Source: Prorocentrum cordatum | Lineage: Eukaryota > Sar > Dinophyceae > Prorocentrales > Prorocentraceae | DNA: 64,000 nt | Reading direction: 5' to 3' | Assembly (NCBI GenBank): GCA_963575745.1 | Contig: CAUYUJ010014271.1 | Coordinates: 875,862 to 939,861 of the forward strand | Shown here: in pieces, positions 53,213 to 63,866 of the stretch | Layout of the letters: each line of letters begins with the position of its first letter | Position numbering within the stretch: the stretch's first letter is position 1 | Position numbers and translations under genes: made by a program | The notes under the pieces: generated by a model | Databases searched by the model: none | Told to the model about the DNA's origin: nothing | The model's input: the letters and a program-made list of their open reading frames with translations, nothing else

Positions 53213-54894
53213 TCCAACCCACGGTGGTCGTGGAGACAGATCGGCCCATCAGCGACGGCCCTTGACTCTCGGGGGGCGTCGGCCGCAGCCGACCAGCTCG
53301 CACTCTCGCGGGGCGCGGGCGGACTGCCGCTCCGATCCTGGCGGGGCCGGGGCCCTGGACCCAGGATGCGCCCGTGCAGGATGGGCGAGGCGAAGCTGGC
53401 CATCGCTCGGACGTCCATTCCCTGTCTTTTTCGGTTTCATGCGTGGTTTTTTCGCCAAATGATCAAGGATGCTCCTCGATGGTCCTCGCCGAAGGAATAA
53501 TGCACACGTCCGAGCGATGCCAGGGAAGGGAGATGAAGATCGGGTCGGGCGAATGGGGATAGCAAAAGGGGGGGTTGAGAATCAACTCACGTAGCTGATC
53601 TTCCCGGCGCCTCCCGGCGCCGGGAGCGGCTACGTATCGATGAGTGGGCCCCTCGGTGAGGCCGAAGCCAGCTGCACGCAGCAAATTTCGCACCCCCCCC
53701 TTTCCCTATCCCCCCCTTTCGTCCGGCCCGAGAAGAGCTGCCGGAGCGGCCCGCGGGGGGCGTCAAGAATCGGGACGCTGCTGGTGCTGACCCGTCCGCA
53801 TGCCTTTGCTCTTGTCTGGGTGCCCGGTGTTTCCTCCCGAACTCTCTACGGCGGCGTGTCACTTTTTGTTTGTTCCCCGGAGGATACTGCACGTGAGACC
53901 CTCGGGAGCCGCCGAGGCGCGACGTCACCGACCGAAACGCAAAACATTGCACGTCTGCGTCCACGGTCAGGAGCTGCCCTTCCCACAACCCGCGGTCTGC
54001 ACAGTTAACGCCCCCCGAAAGTCGGCCTTCCACAAGGATCAGAAGAAACAATCGGGTCAACGCTGGGCTCGCACTGAGATGCTCGAATGCAGCCGGAGTC
54101 GCCCGATCACTGACCCGACGAATCAGTCGCGGAACTGCCGCCCCAAGGCCACAATGCGTCAGGTCAGTAATTACTCGGGCCTCCCAGGCATCACCTGAAA
54201 GGATTCGGCCAGTCCAAACGCTGACAAGCCTTTTCCAAGACCTGCGACGTGGGCGCCCCAAAGTCCCAGCACTTCTACCATGGCCGATGTCTCATACCAC
54301 ATCATATTTTGACGGCCATGGGGCTGGCGAGAAGCATCAGAAGCAGAAAACGCTCAAAAAAACACCCCGTCGCGATGTTATAGGCAGCGAGCATGTGTTG
54401 GTTATTTGTCCTCAGGGCGGGACCATCGGGAGACGATGCGGGACGAAAGGCCAGCCGGGTGATCGGGAACCGAGCGGGAACTCCGAGGGCCGACGCGCTG
54501 AGGAGAGATGGCGATGCCGGAGGTCTTAGTTTACACGTCGTTCATTTCCAATCGTGCTCATTTCTAAGTGTGCTCGTTTCTACTTGTTCCTGGTCCCCTA
54601 GTGGCCAGGAAGAGGCCAAGGATAGAACAAGCAGAAAGGAAAAAGGATCTTGGCTCCCCAAAAAATGAAGAACCTTTCGAAGAAGTATAATGGAACAACG
54701 TGTATACAGCCGCCGCGATGTCAAGCGCAACGCCAAACCCACACCTCCCTCGCGCCGTGCAAGAAAGCACCACGACGGAGAGCCTGTCGTGACAACTCTT
54801 TCCTTCGGCCCCGAGGGCCCCCTGCCAGGCCCCAGGGCCCGTCGAACAGCTGCTCGGGACAATAAAAAAAACCCAAGGAGTGCGCCCGGACCTC
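53213..54894. other. No gene recognised
   Basis: A 224-codon minus frame (54261 to 53587) begins MGRPRRRSWKRLVSVWTGRI. It has no domain I recognise and ends in simple sequence. The perfect palindrome GCGCCTCCCGGCGCCGGGAG-type cluster at 53606-53630 is a small hairpin. Confidence 0.3.
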
Positions 54895-55055
54895 CGAATA
54901 GGGGGCCACATGCGAACCCTACCCCTGCCCCCCACGGTTCTGAGGGGGAGGGTGGGGTTCACTCGGCTCGGGAGCTCCCGAGCGAAGCGGACCCCACCCT
55001 CCCCCTCAGAAATCGTGGGGGGTAGGGGCAGGGTTCGCATGTGGCCCCCTATTCG
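54895..55055. mobile_element. 161-bp near-perfect palindrome (foldback element)
   Basis: The left arm from CGAATAGGGGGCCACATGCG is mirrored by the right arm ending CGCATGTGGCCCCCTATTCG. Both pass through ACCCCACCCTCCCCCTCAGA or its complement to the centre GGCTCGGGAGCTCCCGAGC at about 54965-54983. Only a few mismatches separate the roughly 80-bp arms. No loop is left, unlike the MITEs in this window. Confidence 0.85.
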
Positions 55056-55264
55056 CAGGCCCACGCCATCAACAAAAAAATCATGGCGTCGGGCTGCCTG
55101 GAACTCGGGCGCGAGCGGGCCTGTCTTTCTGGCCGCGGCGAGCCCCGGCCACGGAGAGGCGGCCCGCCCCAGATCCGCGGAGCAGGCCCGCGGGACACCG
55201 GAGCCCCCTCCACGTGCCCAGAGCGGCCCTTCTGTCGGCGTCTTGACTGCACCACGAGGTCCGA
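55056..55264. other. No feature recognised
   Basis: GC-rich spacer between the palindrome and the next MITE. Confidence 0.3.
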
Positions 55265-55448
55265 TAGAGTCGGGGCGTTGACCTAAGGAGCCCTAAGTGA
55301 GGAACGGGGCCCCTGTCTCCCAACTAAGTTGAACTTCGACTTCCCCTGGAAAGCCGCAGGCAAACCGAGGGCAAACTGCAGAACAATCCAGGAAACCCGA
55401 GCCCCCCTCCCCAACGAAAAGGGTTCCTTCTTCAGGGCCCCGACTGTA
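55265..55448. mobile_element. MITE family M1 copy, 184 bp
   Basis: It begins TAGAGTCGGGGCGTTGACCT and ends GCCCCGACTGTA. The interior parallels the other copies (AAGTTGAACTTCGACTTCCC, CCCCTCCCCAACGAAAAGGG, GGTTCCTTCTTCAGG). It is closest to the 19979 copy. Confidence 0.85.
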
Positions 55449-56613
55449 GCGCGAACCATCTGCAGCATCGTGGCTTTCGGCGCGGGATCGAGCCGGGTCG
55501 ATGCAGAAGGGTCCAGGGGACCGAGGCTAAGCGAAACAGACCAGAGCGAACGGATGGCAGCGACCAGATCGCGCTTCGCCGGGAAAGTGTGTTATACAAT
55601 GTGCAAAGATCCTGAGCGCATCCAGGCATCCAGGCGCAGATGCCTCCCCAAGGGCCTGGACCCCATCCCAGGGGCAACTGCTTCATCCCAAATCATTTGT
55701 TGACGGTCCTGGGGCCCAACGAGGGCCACCCTAGAAACCCAAAACGGACAAAAAACGTCCGTCTCGGTTTTTTTTGCCAAGATGGTGGCTGTCTCGGGGA
55801 CGCGCTAACCATGGTCACCACTGACACAAGTCAGCCCGTGCCATGTCGCAACCCCCAGCCGGATAACAGCTCCAAACCTGGGTCAGCGGAGGAACGGAAG
55901 GGGGGGTCGTCTCCACGTGGCTCTCAAACCCAAGTCAGCCGAAGGAGTGAGAGGAAATTGGCTGACCCCCATGAGCACGACCCGGGTCACGTGCGTCCCG
56001 AGCACACAACAATGAAGACATAACCACACGAACGCAACTCAAGAACGTAAATCCCTTTGCCGAGGGCTCACTATCCCATGGAGATAGCCTAAGAGAAACA
56101 CATTCCAAGACGGAGGGTCCAACAAATAATAACACAAAGGACCTCCTCCAAAGCTGGGGCATTTCTAAAACCTCGCACAAGCTGTATGCCCGGCTCGCTT
56201 CGTCAAGAGATCGTATATTGGCAAGCCAATAGAATACCGTTTCAAAGGCTCCCCGTCTGGACCCCCAAAGCGCCTGGGTGCACGAGTAGTGCTGGAGGAA
56301 TAGCCCCGGAAGCCCGGAAGGAACATGGCCTGCCTGCACAAAGGGACACGGCCTGCAAAATCAACGATTTGGAGGATGAGCGAACCCTTCCTAAGAGGAT
56401 TAAGCGTTCCGTGCAACAAGGCAGAACTACTTAGCTGGATGAGCGACTTCGAGACGGGCCATGGCGTGCTGTTTGCGCACTTCGCGCAAGCACAGCCAAA
56501 CGACCTGCTCAAATCAAAGACCAGGCTGGAAATCTGGTGGAAATCTGGAGATTTCGAAAGTACACGTGTGAAAGATATCAAACCCGAACTCCCGACCAAA
56601 CAATAGTGACCCG
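55449..56613. other. No gene recognised; possible LINE-C upstream part
   Basis: Minus frames of 134 and 160 codons (56339 to 55935, 56647 to 56165) and a 93-codon plus frame (56325-56606) overlap and carry no domain. The plus frame ends just before the recognisable LINE-C RT and may be its decayed linker. Confidence 0.3.
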
Positions 56614-57450
56614 ATCGGAGATGTGCTCCCCATCGACAGGAGCACATTCAATATGGAAGAACTGCAAGAAACCCTCAGACGACGATCCGTTCGGCAAACA
56701 GAAGGTACAGATAACGTACCACCCGAGTGTTGGAAGCTTTTTTCTGGTAGGGTAGTGCGGAGGCGTTGGAGCCACTGCTTACATTATGCCAGACATGTTG
56801 GGGAAAGTGCGACAGACCGCATGAGTGGACAGTTGCATAAGTATCACTACTGCTCAAATCAATGGATGCGAGCTGACCAGAAAGCTATAGGCCCCTATCA
56901 GTACGGCCTGTCGGACGCAAGGTCGTACCAAATATGGTACAACAGAGATGACAAGTGGGAGGTGCAACAAGACGAATGCATCAAACACAATTTGGCTTCG
57001 GGCCTCGACGAAGAACCGTGCAAGCTGTTTCCAGTGCGCGCAAGATGTTCGACGCTGCGCACGCGTCGGTGTCGCCTGGATTCCTGACTATGTTTGTGTA
57101 CCGGGCGAAAGCATCTGACATAATAAAGCACGACACTCTCATTAAAACGCTGGGCAGATTTGGTATCCCAGAGCGGATGGTGCATTTCATGACAGGTGTG
57201 TATGGTGAGCGATAATTTGTAGTAGGGGATCGTGGGGGGAATTCAACTGGACGGCGACCGCGCGCTGACATCACTCAAGGCTGCCCGCTCTCTCCCTATT
57301 TGCTCATCATTGTACAGTCGGTGATGTGTTTCGACGTTGACAGCAAAATGCGTGACAGAGGCGACGCTGTCGAAAAAACACCGTATGCCGTGTGCTCTGA
57401 TCTGTAGTGCGCGGACGGTGCCATGCTCGTCAGCAGCTACACAAATTAGC
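56614..57450 (+). pseudogene. LINE-C reverse transcriptase fragment
   Basis: A frame from 56623 starts with FNMEELQETLRRRSV and TDNVPPECWK, the pre-RT block (expected GxDxIPxExWK). After a frameshift, the frame from 56955 gives QTQFGFGPRRRTVQAV and SARKMFDAAHAS. The motif A region follows as FVYRAKASDIIKHDTLIKTL, where the catalytic Asp of the usual LDWxKAFD is Tyr, and GRFGIPERMV closes the block. After a TAA at 57213 the same frame reads RADITQGCPLSPYLLIIVQS (motif B intact). Then comes a TAG at 57405, followed by CADGAMLVSS where YADD would stand. Two in-frame stops, a frameshift and two lost catalytic positions make it long dead. The R90 array begins about 90 bp downstream. Confidence 0.75.
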
Positions 57451-57539
57451 CTGGCGAAGAACCCAACCATATGCAGTTGTCAGTACCGCAGCTGCGGGTT
57501 TGATCTTCAATGGAACTCCCCATAGGATTACGGAACGTG

Positions 57540-58775
57540 TGAGGGGTGTGCCGAGATGGGTGCCACTGGGGCATTCGGCGAAGCTCCCTATGGGGACATG
57601 AAACACGCGCGGGGCGTGCCGACATGGGTGGCGGAAACGCATGTGCGGGCCGCCACTGGGGCCTCCAGTGGAGCTCCCTATGGGTCCCCGAAACATGATG
57701 CTGCTGCGGGGGGGGGGGCCGGGATGGGTGGCGGAGACGCATGTAAGCGCCGCTACTGGGGCCTTCGGTGGAGCTCCCTATGGGGCCACGAAGCGCGTGA
57801 GGGGTGTACTGGGATGTGTGGCGGGGACGCATGTGAGCGCCGCCACTGGGGCCTTCGGCGCAGCTCTCTATGGGGCCACGAAACGTGTGAGGGGTGTGCC
57901 GAATTGGGTGCGGGTGGTGACGCATGCGGGCGGCAGCACTGGGGCCTTCGGTGGAGCTCCCCATGGGGCCACGAAGCCTGTTGTTGTGAGGGGCGTGCCG
58001 GGATGGGTGGCGGGGACGCATGTGAGCGCGGCTGCTGGGGCCTTCGGTGGAGCTCCCTATGGGGCCACGAAGCGTGTGAGGGGTGTGCCGAATTGGGTGG
58101 GTGTGGGTGACGCATGTGAGCGCCGCCACTGGGGCCTCCGGTGGATGATGGGGCCACGAAACCTGTCAGGGATGTGCCGAACTGGGTGTGCGGGACGCAT
58201 GCGCATGTGAGCGCCGCCACTGGGGCCTTCGGTGGAGCTCCCTATGGGGCCACGAAACGTGTGAGGGGTGTGCCGAAATGGGTGTGGGTGACGCATGCGG
58301 GCGCGGGCACTGGGGCCTTCGGTGGAGCTCCCTATGGAGCCACGAAACGTGTGAGGGGTGTGCCGAAATGGGTGTGGGTGACGCATGCGGGCGCGGGCAC
58401 TGGGGCCTTCGGTGGAGCTCCCTATGGAGCCACGAAACGTGTGAGGGGTGTGCCGAAATGGGTGTGGCTGACGCATGCGGGCGCGGGCACTGGGGCCTTC
58501 GGTGGAACTCCCTATGAGCCACGAAGCGTGTGAGGGTGTGCCGAAATGGGTGGGCTGACGCATCTGGGGCCTTCGGCGGAGCTCCCTATGGGGCCACGAA
58601 GCGTGTGAGGGGTGTGCCGAAATGGGTGTGGGTGACGCATGCGGGCGCGGGCACTGGGGCCTTCGGTGGAGCTCCCCATGGAGCCACGAAGCGTGTGAGG
58701 GGTGTGCCGAAATGAGTGTGGGTGACGCATGCGGGCGCGGGCACTGAGGCCTTCGGTGGAGCTCCCTATGGAGCA
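57540..58775 (+). repeat. R90 tandem array, about 14 units of ~90 bp
   Basis: Unit anchors (GGGGCCTTCGGTGGAGCTCC) lie at 57568, 57658, 57758, 57848, 57941, 58037, 58131, 58222, 58312, 58402, 58492, 58565, 58655 and 58745. The unit continues CTATGGGGCCACGAAACGTG, TGAGGGGTGTGCCGAAATGG and GACGCATGCGGGCGC. The four most uniform units (58222-58492) are spaced exactly 90 bp. Since 90 is divisible by three, long open frames run through on both strands; they are repeat translations. Reverse-oriented relatives lie at 8.4 and 48.4 kb. Confidence 0.95.
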
Positions 58776-59094
58776 CTGGTCGCCCCAGGTTCGCCCGCCG
58801 CCCCGCGGTCGCTCGGCCCATCGGCCGGCCCAATTCCATGGTTTTGATTGTTTTTGTTTCTTTGTTTTCGCTTGTCCGTCGGCTGCGCTGGTCCCTCCAA
58901 GCTCGCCCGCCGCCTTTCGGTCGCTGGGCCCCTCGGCTGGCCCAGTTCCTTGGTTTTGTTTGTTTTTGTTTGTTTTCGCTTGTCCCTCGGCTGCACTGGT
59001 CGCCCCAAGCTCGCCCGCCGCCCCGCGGTCGCTCGGCCCCTCGGCTGGCCCCATTATTTGGTTTCGTTTGTTTTTGTTTGTTTTCGCTTGTCCG
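58776..59094 (-). repeat. R108 array, reverse-oriented block of 3 units
   Basis: Units read CTGGTCGCCCCAAGCTCGCC, CGCCGCCCCGCGGTCGCTCG, GTTTTTGTTTGTTTTCGCTT, GTCCGTCGGCTGC. This is the reverse complement of the units to the right. Unit length is about 100-110 bp. Confidence 0.9.
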
Positions 59095-60300
59095 TTTTTG
59101 GAGGCAGGCGGCGGGCGAGCCTGCGGCAAACAGTGCAGCCGACAGACAAGCGAAAACAAACAAAAACGAACGAAACCAAATAATGGGGCCAGCCGAGGGG
59201 CCCAGCGAACGCGGGGCGGCCGGCGAGCCCGGGGCGACCAGTCCAGCCGACGGACAAGCGAAAACGAATGAAAACAAACAAAACTAAAACATTGCGCCAG
59301 CTGAGGGGCCGAGCGACCGCGGGGCGGCGGGCGAGCCTGAGGCGACCAGTGCAGCCGACGGACAAGCGCAAACACACAAAAACAAACAAAACCAAGGAAT
59401 TGGGCCAACCGAGGGGCCGAGCGGCCGCGGGGCGGCGGGCGAGCCCGGGGCAACCAGCGCGGCCGGCGGACAAGCGAAAACAAGTAAAAAAACAAACGAA
59501 ACCAAAGAATTTGACCAGCCGAGGGGCCGAGCGACCGCGGGGCGGCGGGCGAGCCCGAGGCGACCACTGCAGCCGACGGACAAGCGAAACACACACACAC
59601 ACACACACACACAAACAAAACAACAACAAACAAAAAAAAACGAAACCAAGGAATTGAATTGGGCCAGCCGAGGGGCCGAGCGACCGCGGGGCGGCGGGCG
59701 AGCCTGAGGAAAACAGTGCAGCCGACGGACAAGCGAAAACATTGTGCCAGCCGAAGGGCCGAGCGACCGAGGGGCGGCGAGCCCGGGGGCGACCAGTGCA
59801 GCCGACGGACAAGCGAAAACAAACAAAAACAAACGAAACCAAATAATGGGGCCAGCCGAGGGGGCCCAGCGACCGCGGGGCGGCGGGCGAGCCCGAGGCG
59901 ACCAGTGTAGCCGACGGACGAGCGAAAACAAACAAAAAACAAACAAAACCAAGGAATTGGGTTAGCCCATGGGGCCCAGCGACCGCGGGGCGGCGGGCGA
60001 GCCCGAGGCGAACGAGCGAAAAAAAACAAAAACAAACAAAACCAAGGAATTGGGCCAGCCGAGGGGCCGAGCGATCGCGGGGCGGCGGGCGAGCCTGAGG
60101 CGACCAGTGCAGCCGACGGACAAGCGAAAACAAACAAAAACAAACAAAACCAAGGAATGGGGCCAGCCGGGGGGCCGAGCGATCGAAAGGCGGCGGGCGG
60201 GCTTGGGGCGACCAGCGCAGCCGACGGACAAGCGAAAACAAACAAAAACAAACGAAACCAAGGGATGGGGCCAGCCGGAAGGCCGAGCGACCGCGGGGCG
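59095..60300 (+). repeat. R108 array, forward block, about 11 units
   Basis: GAGGGGCCGAGCGA or variants occurs at 59195, 59303, 59411, 59521, 59670, 59753, 59858, 59970, 60061, 60170 and 60278. The usual spacing is 108-110 bp; the 149-bp gap holds an (AC)n expansion at 59587-59612. Each unit also carries GACCAGTGCAGCCGACGGAC, AAGCGAAAACAAACAAAAAC and GAAACCAAGGAATTGGG. Confidence 0.95.
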
Positions 60301-60590
60301 TCCTCGGTCATCAGTCCTCAGTCCTCAGTTCTCAGTTCGCAGTCCTCCACTCTTCGATTCAGTCCTCAACTCCTCCACTCTGCTCCTCAGTCCTCCTCCC
60401 CCCTCCTCTGCTCTCCACTCCTCCACTCCTCGACCCTCGACACGTCGGCGGTCGGCGGCCGCGACGACGACGGCCCTGATCCCTGATGCCCTGCTCCCTG
60501 CCGGCGCCCTGGCGGCGATACCGACGGCGGCGGGGGGCGGAGAAGAGGGCGGGGGGCGGGCGGGGAGGGGGGGGCCGGCGAGCCTGAGGC
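60301..60590. other. Insert of unrelated sequence within the R108 array
   Basis: GTCCTCAGTCCTCAGTTCTC and CTCCACTC repeats, then a GC-rich stretch and a G-rich run. Neither end shows an obvious target duplication. The array resumes at about 60590 with GCCTGAGGCGACAAGTGCAG. Confidence 0.6.
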
Positions 60591-61145
60591 GACAAGTGCA
60601 GCCGACGGACATGCGAAAACAAACAAAAACAAACAAAACAAAGGGATGGGGCCAGCCGAGGGGGCCCAGCGACCGCGGGGCGGCGGGCGAGCCCGGGGCG
60701 ACCATTGCAGCCGACGGGCAAGCGAAAAAAACAAAAAACAAACAAAAACCAAGGGATGGCGCCAGCCGAGGGGCCGAGCGATCGAGGGGCGGCGGGCGAG
60801 CCTGGGGGACAAGCGAAAACAAACAGAAACAAACGAAACCAAGGAATTGTGCCAGCCGAGGGGCCGAGCGACCGCGGGGCGGCGGGCGAGCCTGGGGCGA
60901 CCAGTGCAGCCGACGGCCAAGCGAACAAAAATCAAAAAACAAACAAAACCAAGGAATGGGGCCAGCCGAGGGGCCGAGCGATCGCGGGGCGGCGGGCGAG
61001 CCTGGGGCGACCAGTGCAGCCGACGGACAAGCGAAAACAAACAAAAGCAAACAAAACCAAGGAATTGGGGCAGCCGAGGGGCCGAGCGATCGCGGGGCGG
61101 CGGGCGAGCCTGAGGCGACCAGTGCAGCCGACGGACAAGCGAAAA
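60591..61145 (+). repeat. R108 array, resumed forward block, 5 units
   Basis: Anchors lie at about 60658, 60768, 60859, 60969 and 61077; two of the gaps are shortened. Confidence 0.95.
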
Positions 61146-61149
61146 CAAA

Positions 61150-61850
61150 GAATTATGAAATCTGGTTGCACCCCTCACGCAGATCGGCGGGGTCAGGGTG
61201 CAAAAACACATAGGGTTTGCCACATTTCTGAAATTCGATTGCACCCCTCACGCAGATCGGCGGGGTCAGGGTCGAAAAACACAAGGGAATTGCCACATTT
61301 CTGACATTCGGTGGCACCCCTCACGCAGATCGGCGGGGTCAGGGTGCAAAAAGCACAAAAAGGATTCTCTACATTTCTCAAATTCGATTGCACCCCTCAC
61401 GCAGATCGGCGGGGTCAGGGTCATAAAACACAAGGGAATTGCCACATTTCTAAAATTCGATTGCACCCCTCACGCAGATCGGCGGGGTCAGGGTCGAAAA
61501 ACATATAGGATTTGCTACATTTTTGAAATTTTGCACCCCTCACGCAGATCGGCGGGGTCAGGGTCGAAAAACACATGGGATTAGCAACATGTCTAACATT
61601 TGATTGCACCCCTCACGCAGATCGGCGAAGTCAGGGTCCGAAAACCAAGGGGATTCTCAACATTTTTGAAATTCGTTGGCACCCCTCACGCGGATGGACA
61701 AGGTCAGGGTCCCAAAACACAGGGAATTCGCCACATTTCTGAAATTCGGCGGCACCCTTCGCGCAGATCCGTAGGGTCAGGGTCCAAAAACACAAAAGAT
61801 GTGCCACATGTCTGAAATCCGGTGGCACCCCTCTCTGGAAAACAAACATT
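61150..61850 (+). repeat. ~73-bp tandem array, 9-10 units
   Basis: GCACCCCTCACGCAGATCGG starts lie at 61168, 61241, 61314, 61390, 61463, 61533, 61605, 61679, 61752 and, partial, 61825. Spacing is 70-76 and mostly 72-74. The unit continues GGGGTCAGGGTCGAAAAACA, CAAGGGAATTGCCACATTTC and TGAAATTCGATT. Units decay rightward. Confidence 0.95.
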
Positions 61851-61979
61851 CCCGACACTGCTTCACGGCGGCGCCCAGACCCCATGATTTAGCTTTTGCA
61901 TCTCCCATTATCCGAAACAGGGGGCCCGCGGCATGGGGCGAAGCCCTTACGGAAAATAATTTGTAGTAATCAACTTTCA
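61851..61979. other. No feature recognised
   Basis: Short spacer between two repeats. Confidence 0.3.
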
Positions 61980-61988
61980 ACAGCAACA

Positions 61989-62082
<94 letters not shown>

Positions 62083-62093
62083 CGACAACAGCA
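61980..62093. repeat. (GAC)n then (AAC)n microsatellite
   Basis: About 30 bp of GAC is followed by about 65 bp of AAC. Confidence 0.95.
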
Positions 62094-62299
62094 ATCATTC
62101 TTAGACTGTTCGCTCTTACTTGCCCGCGTGTCATTCAAAACGAGTTCCCCACACCCTCGATACCCGCCCTTTTCGTCTTCGATCACACCCCCTTTGGGGG
62201 GATTAGTTCTCTTTGCGGGGGGCGGCGGGCTTAGACAGGCGGGCAAACTTGAACGGGCGGACAACCCGTCCTGGGCGTACATGTGCCCGCCATTGGAAT

Positions 62300-62501
62300 T
62301 GATGCGGGCCCTGCAAAAAGAGGAGGGAGAGAACGAGGGAGAGTGGGAGGAAGTAAGGGGGAGGGACGAACGAAGAGGGAAAACGCCACGAGAGAAGGAG
62401 CGAAGAGGAGGGCGGTTGATTAGAGGCAGAGAGAAAGAGAAAGAGACAAACAAGACAGCCAAGAGAGGTAGAGAAAGAGAAAGAGAGAGAGAGAGAGAAG
62501 G

Positions 62502-62535
<34 letters not shown>

Positions 62536-62734
62536 AAGAAATAACGAAAAAAAGAAATCAATAAAGAGGGATGGAGGAGGCAGTAGAGGGGAGGGAGAAG
62601 GGAGGACGGAGAGGAAGGAGAGGGGATAGGGCAGAGAGGCATAAGGATGAGGGAAGAGATGAGGGAGAGGAAAGGGAGGAGAGGAGGGAGGAGGATGGAG
62701 AGGGAGGAGGAGCAGGAAGGTAAGAGCGTGAACG
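62300..62734. repeat. Purine-rich tract with (GA)n core
   Basis: The plus strand is nearly all A and G from about 62.31 to 62.73 kb. GA dinucleotide runs lie at 62475-62528 and GGAGGA runs near the right end. Confidence 0.9.
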
Positions 62735-63255
62735 TTCGAGGAAGTCCTAAGCGAAAGCGCCGTTCCTGAAGGAAGTCTCGGGCGGGAGCCCACGACGGGC
62801 GGGCGGTCCCCTGACGGGCGGGTCGGGCGGGTGGGACATTCAAGCGGGATGTCTGAGTATGGCGAGAGCGCGATTACTGAGAGCGAGATTACTAAGTAAA
62901 TTGTAACGGCGTCCTTGGCGCAGTGTGTTTCCTGAGCGTCGAAAGCGCGATTTCTGATTAAATTGCATGGAAGTTACAGGCGAGAGCGCAGTTCCTGAAG
63001 AAAATGTGAATGGCTCTCTGGCGGGAGCGGGGGTCCTGATTAAATTGCAAGGAAATGTTGATTCAATTGTGAGGAAGTCTCAGGCGGGAGCGCCGTTCCT
63101 GAGTACATTGTGAGGAAGTCTCGGATGGGAGCGGGGGTCCTGACTAAATTGCGAGGAAGTCACAGGGGGGAGCACCGATCTGGAGTAAATTGTGAGGAAG
63201 TCTCTGGAGCGGGGGTCCTGAGTTTATTTGGAGGAAGTCTCAGGCGGGAGCCGTT
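62735..63255. repeat. ~42-bp tandem repeat, decayed, ~10 units
   Basis: GAGGAAGTCTC or variants recurs at about 62738, 63069, 63111, 63153, 63195 and 63232, followed by GGCGGGAGCG, GTTCCTGA and TAAATTG. The best units are 42 bp apart; units between 62.85 and 63.05 kb are more irregular. Confidence 0.8.
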
Positions 63256-63424
63256 GTTGTTGCAATCCCCAGGGGCCAAGTTTGAGCACCAAGACTTTCC
63301 CCTGTCAAAAAACAGGGTGCGAGCGTCGACGGGCACACTTTGATTTAGAAAAAACAGCATGCACCGGTGAGGGTGGATTAACAAAAACATATTTTCCCGA
63401 AATGAACATTCAACAGTAGCAATA
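63256..63424. other. No feature recognised
   Basis: Spacer between the 42-bp array and the CAA/CAC tract. Confidence 0.3.
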
Positions 63425-63495
63425 GTAATAGCAACACCAACAACAAGCACAAAAAAATCAGCACCACCACCAACAACGCCAGCAACACCACCACC

Positions 63496-63527
<32 letters not shown>

Positions 63528-63532
63528 CGAAA
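63425..63532. repeat. (CAA)n/(CAC)n microsatellite
   Basis: Mixed CAA and CAC trinucleotides. Confidence 0.9.
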
Positions 63533-63687
63533 CACGGGGGACACGACGCAACAGATCAGGGAGCAACAAACGAGGCCGCAACCAGGGCGCAAGAGGGTGG
63601 TCTCAAAGCCCTGCTGCCATGGCCGGAGGAGAAGTGCGACCCTCCCTGGTGGCCACCCCCTCCGAGACATCCGCCGATGCGGGACGG

Positions 63688-63866
63688 GAAAATGACCACA
63701 GCCACTGCTTCTTGTTTGCGCCGCCTTCCAGCCGGCCGAAAAAGAAGCAGTGGTTGTGGTCATTTCCCTGGTGCCGCAAGCTCAACGAAAATGACCACAA
63801 CCACTGCTTTCTATCTGCGGGCTGGAAGGCGGCAACAAAAGAAAAGCAGTGGCTGTGGTCATTTTC
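63688..63866. mobile_element. Four-armed foldback (inverted repeats of a 21-bp motif)
   Basis: AAATGACCACARCCACTGCTT occurs forward at about 63690 and 63789 and inverted at about 63745 and 63844. Each adjacent pair is a hairpin around about 35 bp. The two hairpins are also roughly inverse copies of each other (CCGCCTTCCAGCCGG in one, GGGCTGGAAGGCGGC in the other). Two MITE-like units are probably arranged head to head. Confidence 0.75.

Noticed and set aside
53587-54261. 224-codon minus-strand frame
   Set aside because: No domain was recognised, it is Arg-rich and ends in low-complexity sequence. It could be real but cannot be supported.
57540-58775. CRISPR array
   Set aside because: Units are directly tandem without distinct spacers, and the context is eukaryotic.
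57540-61300. Frames of 190-600 codons through the R90 and R108 arrays
   Set aside because: Unit lengths divisible by three (90, 108) keep frames open on both strands. Residue patterns repeat exactly with the DNA unit and no domain appears.
61150-61850. Telomeric or centromeric satellite
   Set aside because: The 73-bp unit is regular, but ten units are too few and no telomere-type TTTAGGG run occurs.
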